Assembly (NCBI RefSeq): GCF_018691265.1
Contig: NW_024881316.1
Span: 27,195,819 to 27,259,818, forward strand
DNA: 64,000 bases
Reading direction: 5' to 3'
Source of the DNA: Tyto alba
Taxonomy: Eukaryota; Chordata; Aves; Strigiformes; Tytonidae
The notes beneath the pieces were generated by a model. The model was not told the DNA's origin and ran no database searches. It saw nothing but the letters and a program-made list of their open reading frames with translations. Made by a program: the position numbers and the translations under genes. Positions 50,461 to 61,201 of the stretch are shown here, piece after piece (position 1 is the stretch's first letter; every line of letters begins with the position of its first letter).

Positions 50461-53400
50461 CCATGACTTGACATGTAGGGACCATACAAGTGAAAACCAG
50501 TTAAAAAAAATATTTAATTCACTCATTTGTAGTGACATGCACTTCTAAAGGAAATGTAGTCTAATTTTACACAGTAATATAAATATATTAAGGAGAAATT
50601 TTTCAAATTGTAACTATTATTCCTCTGATAAGACATACATTTTCAGTAACATAAGAGAATAGTTTGTTTTCCACAACAAGCCCTTACAATTTCTTTCATC
50701 TTACACACTTTACATAGAACAAGGAAAAAGACAAGATAGTAAACTCATCATAGATATGTGTAAATTACGTGTTCATCACTAGAAAAAAAAAAGCCCAAAC
50801 AACTATAATTTGCTCACATTTTTCTTCCTTGCAAGTTTACAATTGGGATAACTACAGTATATCCAAAAAAACAAGTATGTCAAGAAATGGGATTCCCCTA
50901 ATGTTGGCAAATTGTATTATATTTTTATAGACTATGTAATTTTTTGAACCTTAGCCCCAAAACAAAAATACACAAATATATACATTACCCATATATTTAG
51001 ACAGATAGTAAATCCAACCCTCACCTTAGTTTCCTCAGTAGAATAGACAGAAAATATGTTTAATAGCATTTCCAGAGGTTAGCATACCCAACCTTTGTTG
51101 AGCCAAGTTGTAAAGTGAATGAGTTCCAGAATAAATAACACTCACAAAGAATTGCTCTTTCATTTTACTTCTCTTAGAAAACCTTTAATTTGGAGGGAAG
51201 CAGGTTGGGACTTGATTTTGCTGCAAAGGAAGAGGAGTCCAAGTTAGACTTCAGAAGCAACTTGCTATCTGATTTGGCCTAAGAAATTTTATTTTTAGAT
51301 CTTAAACTTCTGGGAGCTGAGACCAACTTCTGTTACACATTAAAAAAAAAAAAAAATCTTATGCTTCAGTGGAGTCAACTGTGGGTTTAAACTCACAGGT
51401 GAAGTCAAGTCTTCCGTTCTCCCCAGAAAGTTACCCCTCTCCTCAGCAGTTTCAATTCATTTTCTATCATTATATATATGTGATTCTTCTCCTCTTCTAT
51501 TGTTTTTTTCATATTCAACTCTGAGGGACACCACTTTTTCCTTTACTTAGGTATGTGCTTTGTTCAGAGAGGCTTGAGAGCTACCAGTGAGATTTTTTTT
51601 ATTCTTTTAAGTAAATCTTCCGTTGTAATTTCTTTTCCTTGCCACATCTTTTTCCAGGAAAAAGTAAAGTGAGATAAAAAGAGAACAACCTAAAATTTTT
51701 AAATGTTTTTTCTTTTTTATTTTTTTTTTATCCACTGCCTGTAATTGGAATGATTTTTCAGGTGAAACAGACTTCACAAAATGATCTATTTAAGCATTTC
51801 AGTTTGAAATGTTTTTAGAAGACAGTTCCTTTCTAGAATAACTGTAATTGGCATGCTGAAGTGTGAACACTTTATTTTCTAGAAAGAAAATACTGTATTG
51901 TGTTGGGTTTGTTTGTTTGTTTGTTTGTTTGTTTTTTCTATTCATTAAGAAAACTGAGAACTTATTTAACTCAATACCTATTTGATTTAATTTTTTAATC
52001 ATAATTTCATTGGTCTAACAATTGGTAACTCATTTCTCCATATGAAGATGAATAACTTATTGTCATTGATAATGGATTTATTTGACATTAGAATTAAGTA
52101 CAAAAAATCCCATTCTTTTAACTGACCAAAAGAAAATTGGAAATACCGGATTTTCAGACAGTAACTGACAATTATCACGTTAATGGTAAAGAGTAATATG
52201 TTAGGCTGATATCAGGTTTAAAAAAATGTTATAAAATAAAATGTTAGTTATTAAAAGGAAGAAATAGGAATTAGCCGAGTCTCCTCATATGCCATCCACT
52301 ACTAGAAAAACCATGACTAAATAATAGACTGTTATTTTCTCGCAGTAGGTGTTTTTTGACTCAGGATTGCAGACAAAGTCCTAGGGAGAAGTTCTTTGTC
52401 AATAAAAAGCTGATTAACATGAATCATTTTCAAAACTGGCTTTTGGCTTTTTAGTAGCATTGCATTTCTAAAGTTCAGGTTCCTGTATTCTATGCAGTAG
52501 ACATTTCTTATGCTATTTTTCTTTGTTATCTAGGAATAATTTCATGTGTCTCAACGGAATCTAAAGACTATGCTTGACAACTAGAAAGCAGAATGAGTTA
52601 GCTAAAAGCAATGGCTCTCATCCTAAGATGTAACTTTGATGTTATTGGGAGATTTGTCTTCTATGCTAAGAGTATATGATTTACTATACTTGTGATATAT
52701 ATATATATCTTTAAACTTACCAAGAGTAAGAAATCCACTAGTTAACTCATGTCTTCTGTACCTTTAGTGGGGTTAGTGCTCTTCCCTGAACATTTCCTGA
52801 AAATGCACATGCTTATACTCATGTAACTCATAGGATTGTACTTTAAAAATCCATTTAAATATTCTAAGGCATGCTCTAGTCAATTGAAATTTCTTTAAAG
52901 AAAGGGACAGGAATAGATATCTTGTGAAGAAAATTACATGTGCAGTGTATTCCAAGGTCACTACTAAAGGAAAGCTACAATTGTTGCAACCAAGGTGGAA
53001 CTGTTCCTGGGTGTGCACACACAGAGAGCTTTAGGAAGCCAAAGAAACCCAGAAACTGAGTTGTTTAAAGACCTGAAGATTAGGTAGAAGCTGAGGGTGG
53101 ACTTTCAATGTCTCAGATTTCATTTTATATTCCTAATCATACTATACATCAAACATATAAGCATTCATGTCTTGCCTGGATTTTGGTCAATGTTGTTACT
53201 TTCTATTGGTTCTCACTTGTGTTCTGCTGTAATAGTCTTTACACTTTAATCCAAAAGAACAGTTATACTAGACAGATCAATAAAGGCATCAAATAAATTG
53301 AACTTTAAACACACACTGACAGTATTCTCCATGGAAATTGCTGAAATATAAAACATCTCATTGTTTCACAAGTCTTTAAAAGTTTCAGGTTCTGATTCTC

Positions 53401-55412
53401 AATCACATTAACAGTCACTTTAAGATTAGTGAAACAATTTATATCATTAAGGGTCTATGAAGTCGTAGACTTTACTTAGAGGGATCAGGTTTTCAGAGTG
53501 TGCAACTTTTTTTAATATCCATTACTTAGCCAGTGATACTGAGAATGACATTTCTTAGTTTGCAAATGACATAAAAGTAAGAGACTAGTCGACATAGGGA
53601 AGACATCTTTAAAGAGCTGGAGGAAATGAGAAATGTTCTTTCTATACACAAAACTGCAGAATAATGAATTGCAAGACTGAAAAACAAACCAAAGAGTGAG
53701 TGACTGCTAAATTAACAAATACTACAGCATCTGACTTTGAGAAAATTTGTGTGCAGTGGTGGAGGAATCCCTGAAGTCTTCATCTCAACTTGCCACTGCA
53801 TCAAGTCAGACATAAGAGCCACTGAGTTGCATCGTTCAAGAAGCACAAAATAAATCACAAGAGGAGTAGAATTCTTCTGTAGCATGACTACTCAAATTAA
53901 ACACTACTGTTTAATTATTTTTTTTAATAAGGGAAATCTGTTCCAAATGTATCACTGAAGTCCAACTCTCCAGGAAGTGTTTATCAGCCAAAATCAATGA
54001 CAATTAGTTCTATTATTCCTATATTTTATATGCCTGAACTGTGAAATTGTGTTTACTGTTTGAGTTTAGTACCTAACTTCACAGTGAAGGAAAGTCTGAA
54101 GGTGGGATTACTTAAATTGTGGGACAAGATAGTGAAGAAGCTCTCTCTGAAATTCTACCTCTTCATAAAAACCTATATGAAATTTTTATTTCTTGACCGA
54201 ATCTAGTTTGTAGACATATGTGGTTAAGAACACATAATGTATAAAAAATAGAATTTGGTCATCTCTACTTTTATATATAGTTATGTGCATACAAGTTAGT
54301 CCTAGTTGTAGACAGCGTACTCAGAACGAAGAGAAGAAAGGATTTAAATCCTCATCATTCTGAGGGCCTTTAATCTAAAGTTGTTACATCTGCAGTCATC
54401 AGGTAATAGAAGGAGACTGGATAGAAAACAAGCATTGAAGTTCAGCCCTAGTAGAAATAAAAGGAGAAATCAGGTGTAGGTTCAATACCTCTCAGGCAAA
54501 AGAGAAAACCAAAGTGCATTTGCCCATACAGGCACTGAATGGCAGCTAAAACCTGGGGAGAATCCTTACACAGAAGGAATGGATAAGCAAGAATTCCAAA
54601 AATTAGCATTAATGAGGGGAGGGATTCAGTTTGAGATGGTATTCAGAATTTTCCATTAGCTGAGCCAGATTCTTTCTATTATTAATTTATTTATTTATTC
54701 AGATCCTATTTTTAGCCATTAGCTTCTCAGACATTTTACAGGAGATGTCTACATATTCAACAGTGAAAAATCTAGATGAAAGCTATTAAATTAATTCTGG
54801 ATAACCTTTATTTTGGGACATTTTCACTAAATTAATTTCTACAGAGATCCACCGAGGAAGCAGTTTGCAGGCATAGTTTTCTGACACTAGATGTTGTAGC
54901 GTTCAATAGTTGAATGCTAGAGAGCAACTGCTACCGGAGACTGAAGGAACAGTGAAAACGATGTGATCGTGCATATTTCACATCTTGGGCACCAACAAGA
55001 TCTAAGCTAAATTTACCTGTGTTCTAGATTGAGACATAGGTCAGAAGTAAGTGTGGTCTTCATCTTGTCCTTTATTCTTATGAAAGCACTCTGAGTGTAA
55101 TGGAATTATATGAGCTATGTGTAAAGGTAGTGTCACTAAAAGAGATTGTACTAAGTTGTACTAATGATTCATGATCATTAATTCAGTTCATAAACACCTT
55201 GCAGTTGAACTTCCAGAGTGTTACCTTTCATGTCTATAACTTGATTAATCTTTGATAATAAATCTGGCCAAAATAGCATGAATAAAGTACAAAACAAGAA
55301 AAATCCACCCCAAATTACACTAATACATTCTTGCTTAAATCAACTACTTTTCATAAATGCATGTGATAAAAGCAAGAAAAGATTAGTATTAAAGTTAATT
55401 GAACCATTTTGT
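50461..55412. other. Intergenic, nothing firmly recognised
   Basis: AT-rich. Holds a (GTTT)n microsatellite at about 51907-51936 and (TA)n at 52695-52709. A stretch near 53540-53700 vaguely recalls LINE reverse-transcriptase text but is too weak to call. No gene. Confidence 0.5.
51907..51936 (+). repeat. (GTTT)n microsatellite
   Basis: Seven near-perfect GTTT units followed by T6. Confidence 0.9.
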
Positions 55413-55665
55413 TTTTAAAATGTGTATTTTTTTCATCAGGATTCATATAGAGGTTCCTTGAAAACTGTTATACATATGCTTGTTTTATATATCTGAGAAT
55501 TAATATGTTGGTGGAAAATTAGAGTGTATTTAAAATATGTATTTTTTAAAAGATACATTTTAAAAATATGTATTTTTTCATCAGGATTCATATAGAGGTT
55601 CCTTGAAAACTGTTATACATATGCTTGTTTTATATATCTGAACAATAATTTGTTGGTGGAAAATC
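55413..55665 (+). repeat. Tandem duplication with 145-bp period
   Basis: The segment CATCAGGATTCATATAGAGG...GGTGGAAAAT occurs at 55434-55519 and again at 55579-55664, offset by exactly 145 bp and nearly identical up to the phrase TATATATCTGA. Flanking T/A-rich words (TTTTAAAATRTGTATTTTT) are shared and probably mediated the event. Confidence 0.9.
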
Positions 55666-58600
55666 AATGTATTTCCTACCGGCTCAGATATCTGGCTTAT
55701 TTCCTTCATTAAAACCCTAGGTGAAAGTTTACTTATTTTCTTCAATGTGGTTTACCAGTTGTGAATAAAATCGGATACTGTGGACTGTACATGTATAGCT
55801 GTGAACAGCTGGGTCTTGCAATTGACATTTATTTAGCAATTTTAAATGATTGAGATAATTGCTTCTATCTATTGTTTCCTATTTTAGTATCTCAGTAGCA
55901 AAGCAGGATTGGGATGGACCTGATTCTATTAGAACAAAACAAATCATATTCTTTATTCTAAAGGGCTTATCAACCAAAAGGGAAGGATAAAAAAATGAAC
56001 AAATTTATAACTAAAATAATGAGTTGATATGCTTCTGATCAATCATACAGAAGAATTAAAACTTCAAGGTACCAAGGGACTGCTTTTGTATAGTTGGTCT
56101 TTTCAGGGTATAAGTATACCTCAGATAAAAAAGCTGAAATTCAGCATGGTACAACTCTTCAGTTCAAAGGACACACTGAATCACATAAACTCACCTAGTA
56201 TTTGTCACAGGGGTTTATCTGAAGCTTGAATATTGCATACAGTTAATGATGGCTACTGTAAATTCATTTTCGCTTAACAGTTTTTAGTCAGTGCTGTGCC
56301 AGTATTTCCTACCATGTGCACTGTTTTGTTTGGTAGAAGTTTGAAAGAAAATTTCTGAATGTAACTGAGAAAAGTTAAAAAGAAATGATAATTTAATAAA
56401 CATAATCGCTAAATGATTGACTTCCTTTAAGCTGTTAAATAAAAATCTCCAGTGCATTCAGTAAATTGACTTCATAAGTCTGGAAACAAGACACATAAAA
56501 AGACTTTTTTTTTTTTTTTTTTTTTGAACAAAATTATTTAGTATACTCAAGTGCCACAAATTTGGAAAGTAAGAAATAAACAAACAAACAAAAAAATTTT
56601 AAAAATCCAACAAAACCTAGAGAAACCCCAGATAGGAAAAATAAAGGCAAATAACCTTTAGGGATGCATATCACACTAATCAGGAATTAGCTGTCTCTTG
56701 TCTCTGAAAATAAAACAAAACAAAACCTCAAGAAAAGTGTTTTTCTGAAGTTATCATATATGAGCATCCTGCTCAGTTTTCTCAGCTACAAAGCACAACT
56801 TAGTATGTCACTCTTAAGTTTCTAAGAAAAAACTGTTCTTCAGACCATAGTAGATATCCGCATGGTATATTCATACACACACACACACAAAAGTTAACTG
56901 GGACCATAATGTTTTAATCAGAAGTAAAAAAATATGGATCCATATTTAGGAGCCTTGCCTTTGTGATCTCAAGGTGAATGTTTATATTTTGTTCTGTTAT
57001 CTGTTACTCCATGACATCCTAACATTTCCTTCAGATATCTGATATAATACTTTCTGTCCAATAAACATGAACTCCTTTATTGCCCAAGTAAAAATGTAAT
57101 CTGTGTCTTTGAAAGTAACATATTTTATCATCTAGTCATAATGCACACTCTTTGCACTCAGGGCTTACAGAATTCTTGTGCAGCACAGAAAATACCAGAA
57201 GAAAATTGAAACCTTGAGTGAACATCTTCTACTGTGTTTCAAGGGACAAATAAAGAAAAAAGAGTAGTGAACAAATTTAGTGTTCAAATGAAGAATCACA
57301 AATGAAAAACCATAATAAAAATGTAATGCTTTGTAATCCTTTAGGCTCCACTGAAGCCTAACCCTGGGTCTCTGTGCACTTGAGGAGCCTCATGTTGCAC
57401 TCCTGCTTTTCTGCGCTGCATGCTTTTTTTCAAATTTCAAAGACCTGACTCCTGATCCACATCACAGTACAGTGACTTCAGGTCTGACTTAGTATAACAC
57501 TGTGACTTCTCACTGTCATACAGCTTCGGCTGCAGACAGCAGAGTTTGCTCTGATTCTCATCAATGTAATATTTGATTCATCTCATAGCTTCGCTAACAT
57601 ACTGTGACTTCTTGCTTGCAGAGCTCAGAATAATACGTTGGATGTACATATTTGTGTCTATGTGTGTTGTGCTTTGTCAGGGTTATACAAGGTCTCAAAT
57701 ATCTGCAAGGTATTATTAAAAGATTTAATACAGCTTTTAAATGTTTCGTTACAAAACAAACTAAAATATGATCATAGCAATATCTAAAGGAACAACTTAA
57801 AAGAGTTAAGAATAGTCATGTATCTAAACATAAAACAAATGTGGAAAATGTAAGGAATGAGGAGATACATTATAGTAACAAACATAGTGTACACAGGACC
57901 ACCATTCTTTGGCACTGATGTCAAAAAGATATGGAAAGGTCCATGTGCATGCTACTGAAGTCTCCTGTCATCTGAATCAAAGCTGTAACCATTTGCATAT
58001 TAAGAGTAGTCTCTGAACCATGCTACCTTGACAGTGCCTTGTAATTCTCTGGGTGAGTGCTATCCAGCCAACACCAAATCCAGGCCAGTGTAACAAGTTA
58101 GATGATTGGTTCCAGTGCTCTAGGAAATTCCATGACATTTTTGATTTGTTGTGATAAACTGTGGCATAGATACTTAAACAAAAGAGTATTTAAGGTCAGG
58201 ATTTTCTGACTCTTTTATTAGCTATGTTTTCTTAATATGAAAGAAAAACCAATCGATACTAAAGTTAAAAACCAAAGAGTTTATTTACTAGCATCAGAGA
58301 GAAATATTAGATTGAAAATAGAAAACAGTGCAGGGAAAGTTTGTATGCCATTGCAGCATCTAGCATACGGTATTTTCCAGATATTATGATTATTATTTTC
58401 TTGCCAGATATACAGGATAGAGTGACCCCTATCTTTTCCATTGAATGGATAGTACAGGAAATAACGATCTGTTATGATAGTTCAACTATGACTGAAGTAA
58501 TAAGCTAATTTCACTAAGCTAGCCTACCTATGCAAGTCCTTGTGTTATGTCCTGGCCAGAGCTCTGTGTCATTGCTCTTATATAAAAAGAATGGTTTTAA

Positions 58601-59509
58601 ATCACCATTTTTATCGAGATAACATCTCCTATGACATCTCATCTTACACAAATAGCTCCTGCACATATGAGACACTGACCTACAGTGTCATCTTTTCGTT
58701 TGCAATTTAACAGCAATTTTAGACTGTATCCCACTATTGCAAAAGTTTTCCTTTGAAAATTCCTCTGACTCATGGTCATCATGCTATCAAAATGCAACTA
58801 CTACTTCAGCTGGTGCAGACTTACTGAGCTACTTTTGACCTAGAAAAGATACTGTCATAGCTGTAGGAAAGACCTCACAAAAGAAAATCGGAAGAAATCA
58901 ATCATTTTCCTCTTCGTTGCTGCTCTGAGGTTCACTTTGAATAGCTTAAAATAGACAGGAAAATAGTCTGCATAAAATTTAGTATTCTCTGCAATTTTTG
59001 AAAATTCTCTTTGGATTGACTGCCAGAGGTCCTTGATGAAAGAGCACGCAAGCTTCCAAAAGTTTTGTATTTGTTTCTTTTTTTTATCAGCAGTTCAAGG
59101 AAGTTATTAACATCATACTTACTAATCCAGTCAAATTTAAAATATTTAATCTGTTATTTGACATATGCTATTATTTTGGCTGTTGCAATATATACATTTT
59201 GGAGGTGAGGGACTGTGAACCTAAATCCTATTATCCTGATTTTTTCTTTTCATCTGAACTTTTATGTGTTCTAGTAGCTTGTCAAGTCCTTTGTTTACTA
59301 GATCAGTTGAGAATAAGGAGATATTCCTCTTCTGTTGCAGCCTAAGGGTTTGTAGGCATTTCACTTCTCTATATACCCTTCAAAATCCCACATGAATAAA
59401 GAAAAAGTTTGGTCTGTATTTTCAGAATGTTGTTCATTTTGCTTTTGGGATTTTCTTGTGAGCAGATGGAGGTAAGGTAACTCTATAAAACTGCATATCA
59501 CAAACTGGT
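55666..59509. other. Intergenic, nothing recognised
   Basis: AT-rich with T21 at 56505-56525 and a short (CA)n at 56876-56888. No gene or named repeat. Confidence 0.5.
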
Positions 59510-59731
59510 TGAATTGACTACAACACCTCTGAGTGAAACAACATACTGACCTAGCCCCCATGCTGCGGGGAGGTGGAGGAGCAGGACATAAAAGTTTAGA
59601 AAGCAGGACATTGGCACATGGTGTCTTAATGTTTTTGACTGATTGCCGTCATCTAATTCTTCATCAATAAACCAATGGAGTTGCAACTAATTAGCCTTCT
59701 CCCTTTTATTCATACTCAGTGTCAGGGAGCA
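59510..59731 (+). mobile_element. LTR-like unit, boundaries uncertain
   Basis: TATA-like CATAAAAG at 59587-59594 and AATAAA at 59666-59671, about 80 bp apart, with a U5-like tail ending CTCCCTTTTATTCATACTCA near 59719. Directly followed by a GC-rich block. Reads like the U3-R-U5 of an ERV LTR, but no matching ends or duplication were found. Confidence 0.35.
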
Positions 59732-60210
59732 GTGAGGCCCGGCTGCTCTTTGAGGTACAGGGAACTGAGGATGCCACCTCCATGGCCGGGCCAGGCCAGG
59801 CCAGAGGACAGGGCCAGACAGGGCAGGTATGTGAGCCAGGGGATGGGACAGGCTCAGCGTTTGAAGCCAGCTCTGTTGAGAGCCCAGACTGACAGACGAT
59901 ACTGATGATAATGATAAGGGAAGGCAGAGACTGAGCTGGGATGTCCGCCTGAGCATGGGGTCAGGATCAGGCCTGGTAAGAGTAACTATGGTCTGTCCCG
60001 GGAAGGGATGGGGACAGCCTGAGGCAAGGTGGGGACATGGGCCCGTGGGTGGGCCTGGCTTGGCAGGGCCCATGGCTGAGCGGGGCAGAACTGTGAGGAG
60101 CTAAGACAGGCCCTGCTGCGATGTCCCTGGGGCGGGGGCTGACATGGGGACCTGGGCCATGGGCAGGGTGGGCAGAGAGTGCCCTCAGGGCCCTGGGAGT
60201 CAAGATAATA
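59732..60210. other. GC-rich island
   Basis: About 480 bp of G-rich (plus strand) sequence with repeated short words (GGCCAGG, GGGACA, GGGCCC) and several quadruplex patterns, for example GGGGCGGGGGCTGACATGGGG at about 60129-60149. Both strands are stop-poor because of composition; the overlapping minus-strand frames here are not called. Possible internal or leader region of the adjacent LTR-like unit, or a minisatellite-like insertion. Confidence 0.5.
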
Positions 60211-60440
60211 GTCCATAGAAATAAATAGGCTATGCTCAAACATAAAATGAGAACAATTAACTAGCTAAGTGTGTTCAATGTCAAGTGGTGTTCATTTGGT
60301 TTTCCTTTTGGAACTGTAGACTTTGAATATTTTTTTCAAATTTTTTGAGACAAAGATCTCAGTATCTGTTTGAGTCTTGATAAATATTTAACATTCATAC
60401 TTCAAGGTAAGTGCTATTGTATTGATGGTCTCATTTTTAG

Positions 60441-60464
60441 AAAAAAAAAAAAAAAAAAAAAAAA
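60441..60464 (+). repeat. A24 homopolymer
   Basis: Twenty-four A in a row, without a recognisable retroposed body. Confidence 0.9.
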
Positions 60465-61116
60465 CGAACCAAAACACTTCTTAACATTAAAACCCAGATG
60501 AATCCTAAATCAGTAGCAGTATTTGTGTGAAAAAATCTATTTTTAAGGATTGGTAATAAGAAAAAACCATTTTGGACAAAAATAAGAAAAAGGGGCACAA
60601 AAAAAATAACTGAATTAGAAAACAGATAAAATACACAAAAGCATGAGAGCCTCATTTGACTTATGAATGTAAATTTAACACTGACGACCAGGAATAACAT
60701 CAATAATATCAGAAGATTTGCACAGGTTTGAATTGCAGGTACCCAAGAAATGCGTTTCTACTTTAACAAGAAGGAGAATTAAATATTTCAGATGTGCTGA
60801 GCAAAAAAAATCTGAATATGGTAAGAAAGCAGACAGCTCCCAGCTACCAATTAAGGGAGAAACAGGCAGATAGAGTTGTAATGAAAATAAAACATTCAAA
60901 ATGCATGAAGACATTAAATAGCCTTTTGAAGCATGTGATGCATTCTAGCAAAATATATTTGCAGAACAGGAAGATTCAGATAAGAGCAATAAAATGTCAA
61001 CATTTGTGAATAACCTCCAAAGTATTTCAAAGTTAGACAGAGCTTAAAGCCCCTGTAGAAAATTTCAGAAATACAGGGTTTTAACCTGTACTGAAAACAG
61101 CATAGATATTGGAGAT

Positions 61117-61201
61117 TTTTTTCCTCATCCTTTTTCCTTTCTTCTTTTCTTTCCCTTCCTTTTTTCTTTCCCATCTATTTTCCCTTTTCTTTTCTCTTCC
61201 T
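61117..61201 (+). repeat. Polypyrimidine tract, about 85 bp
   Basis: Nearly uninterrupted C/T (TTTTTTCCTCATCC...CTCTTCCTT) with only a few purines. Such tracts can adopt triplex (H-DNA) structure when mirror-symmetric; here symmetry is only partial. Confidence 0.75.

Noticed and set aside
53540..53700. Text recalling the FADD-type segment of LINE reverse transcriptase (about 53559)
   Set aside because: Only a few residues fit, with in-frame stops and no downstream CR1 landmarks; too weak to call.
59687..60073. 128-codon proline-rich minus-strand frame in a GC-rich island
   Set aside because: Several overlapping frames are open on both strands because the island is GC-rich and stop-poor. Low complexity, no domain.
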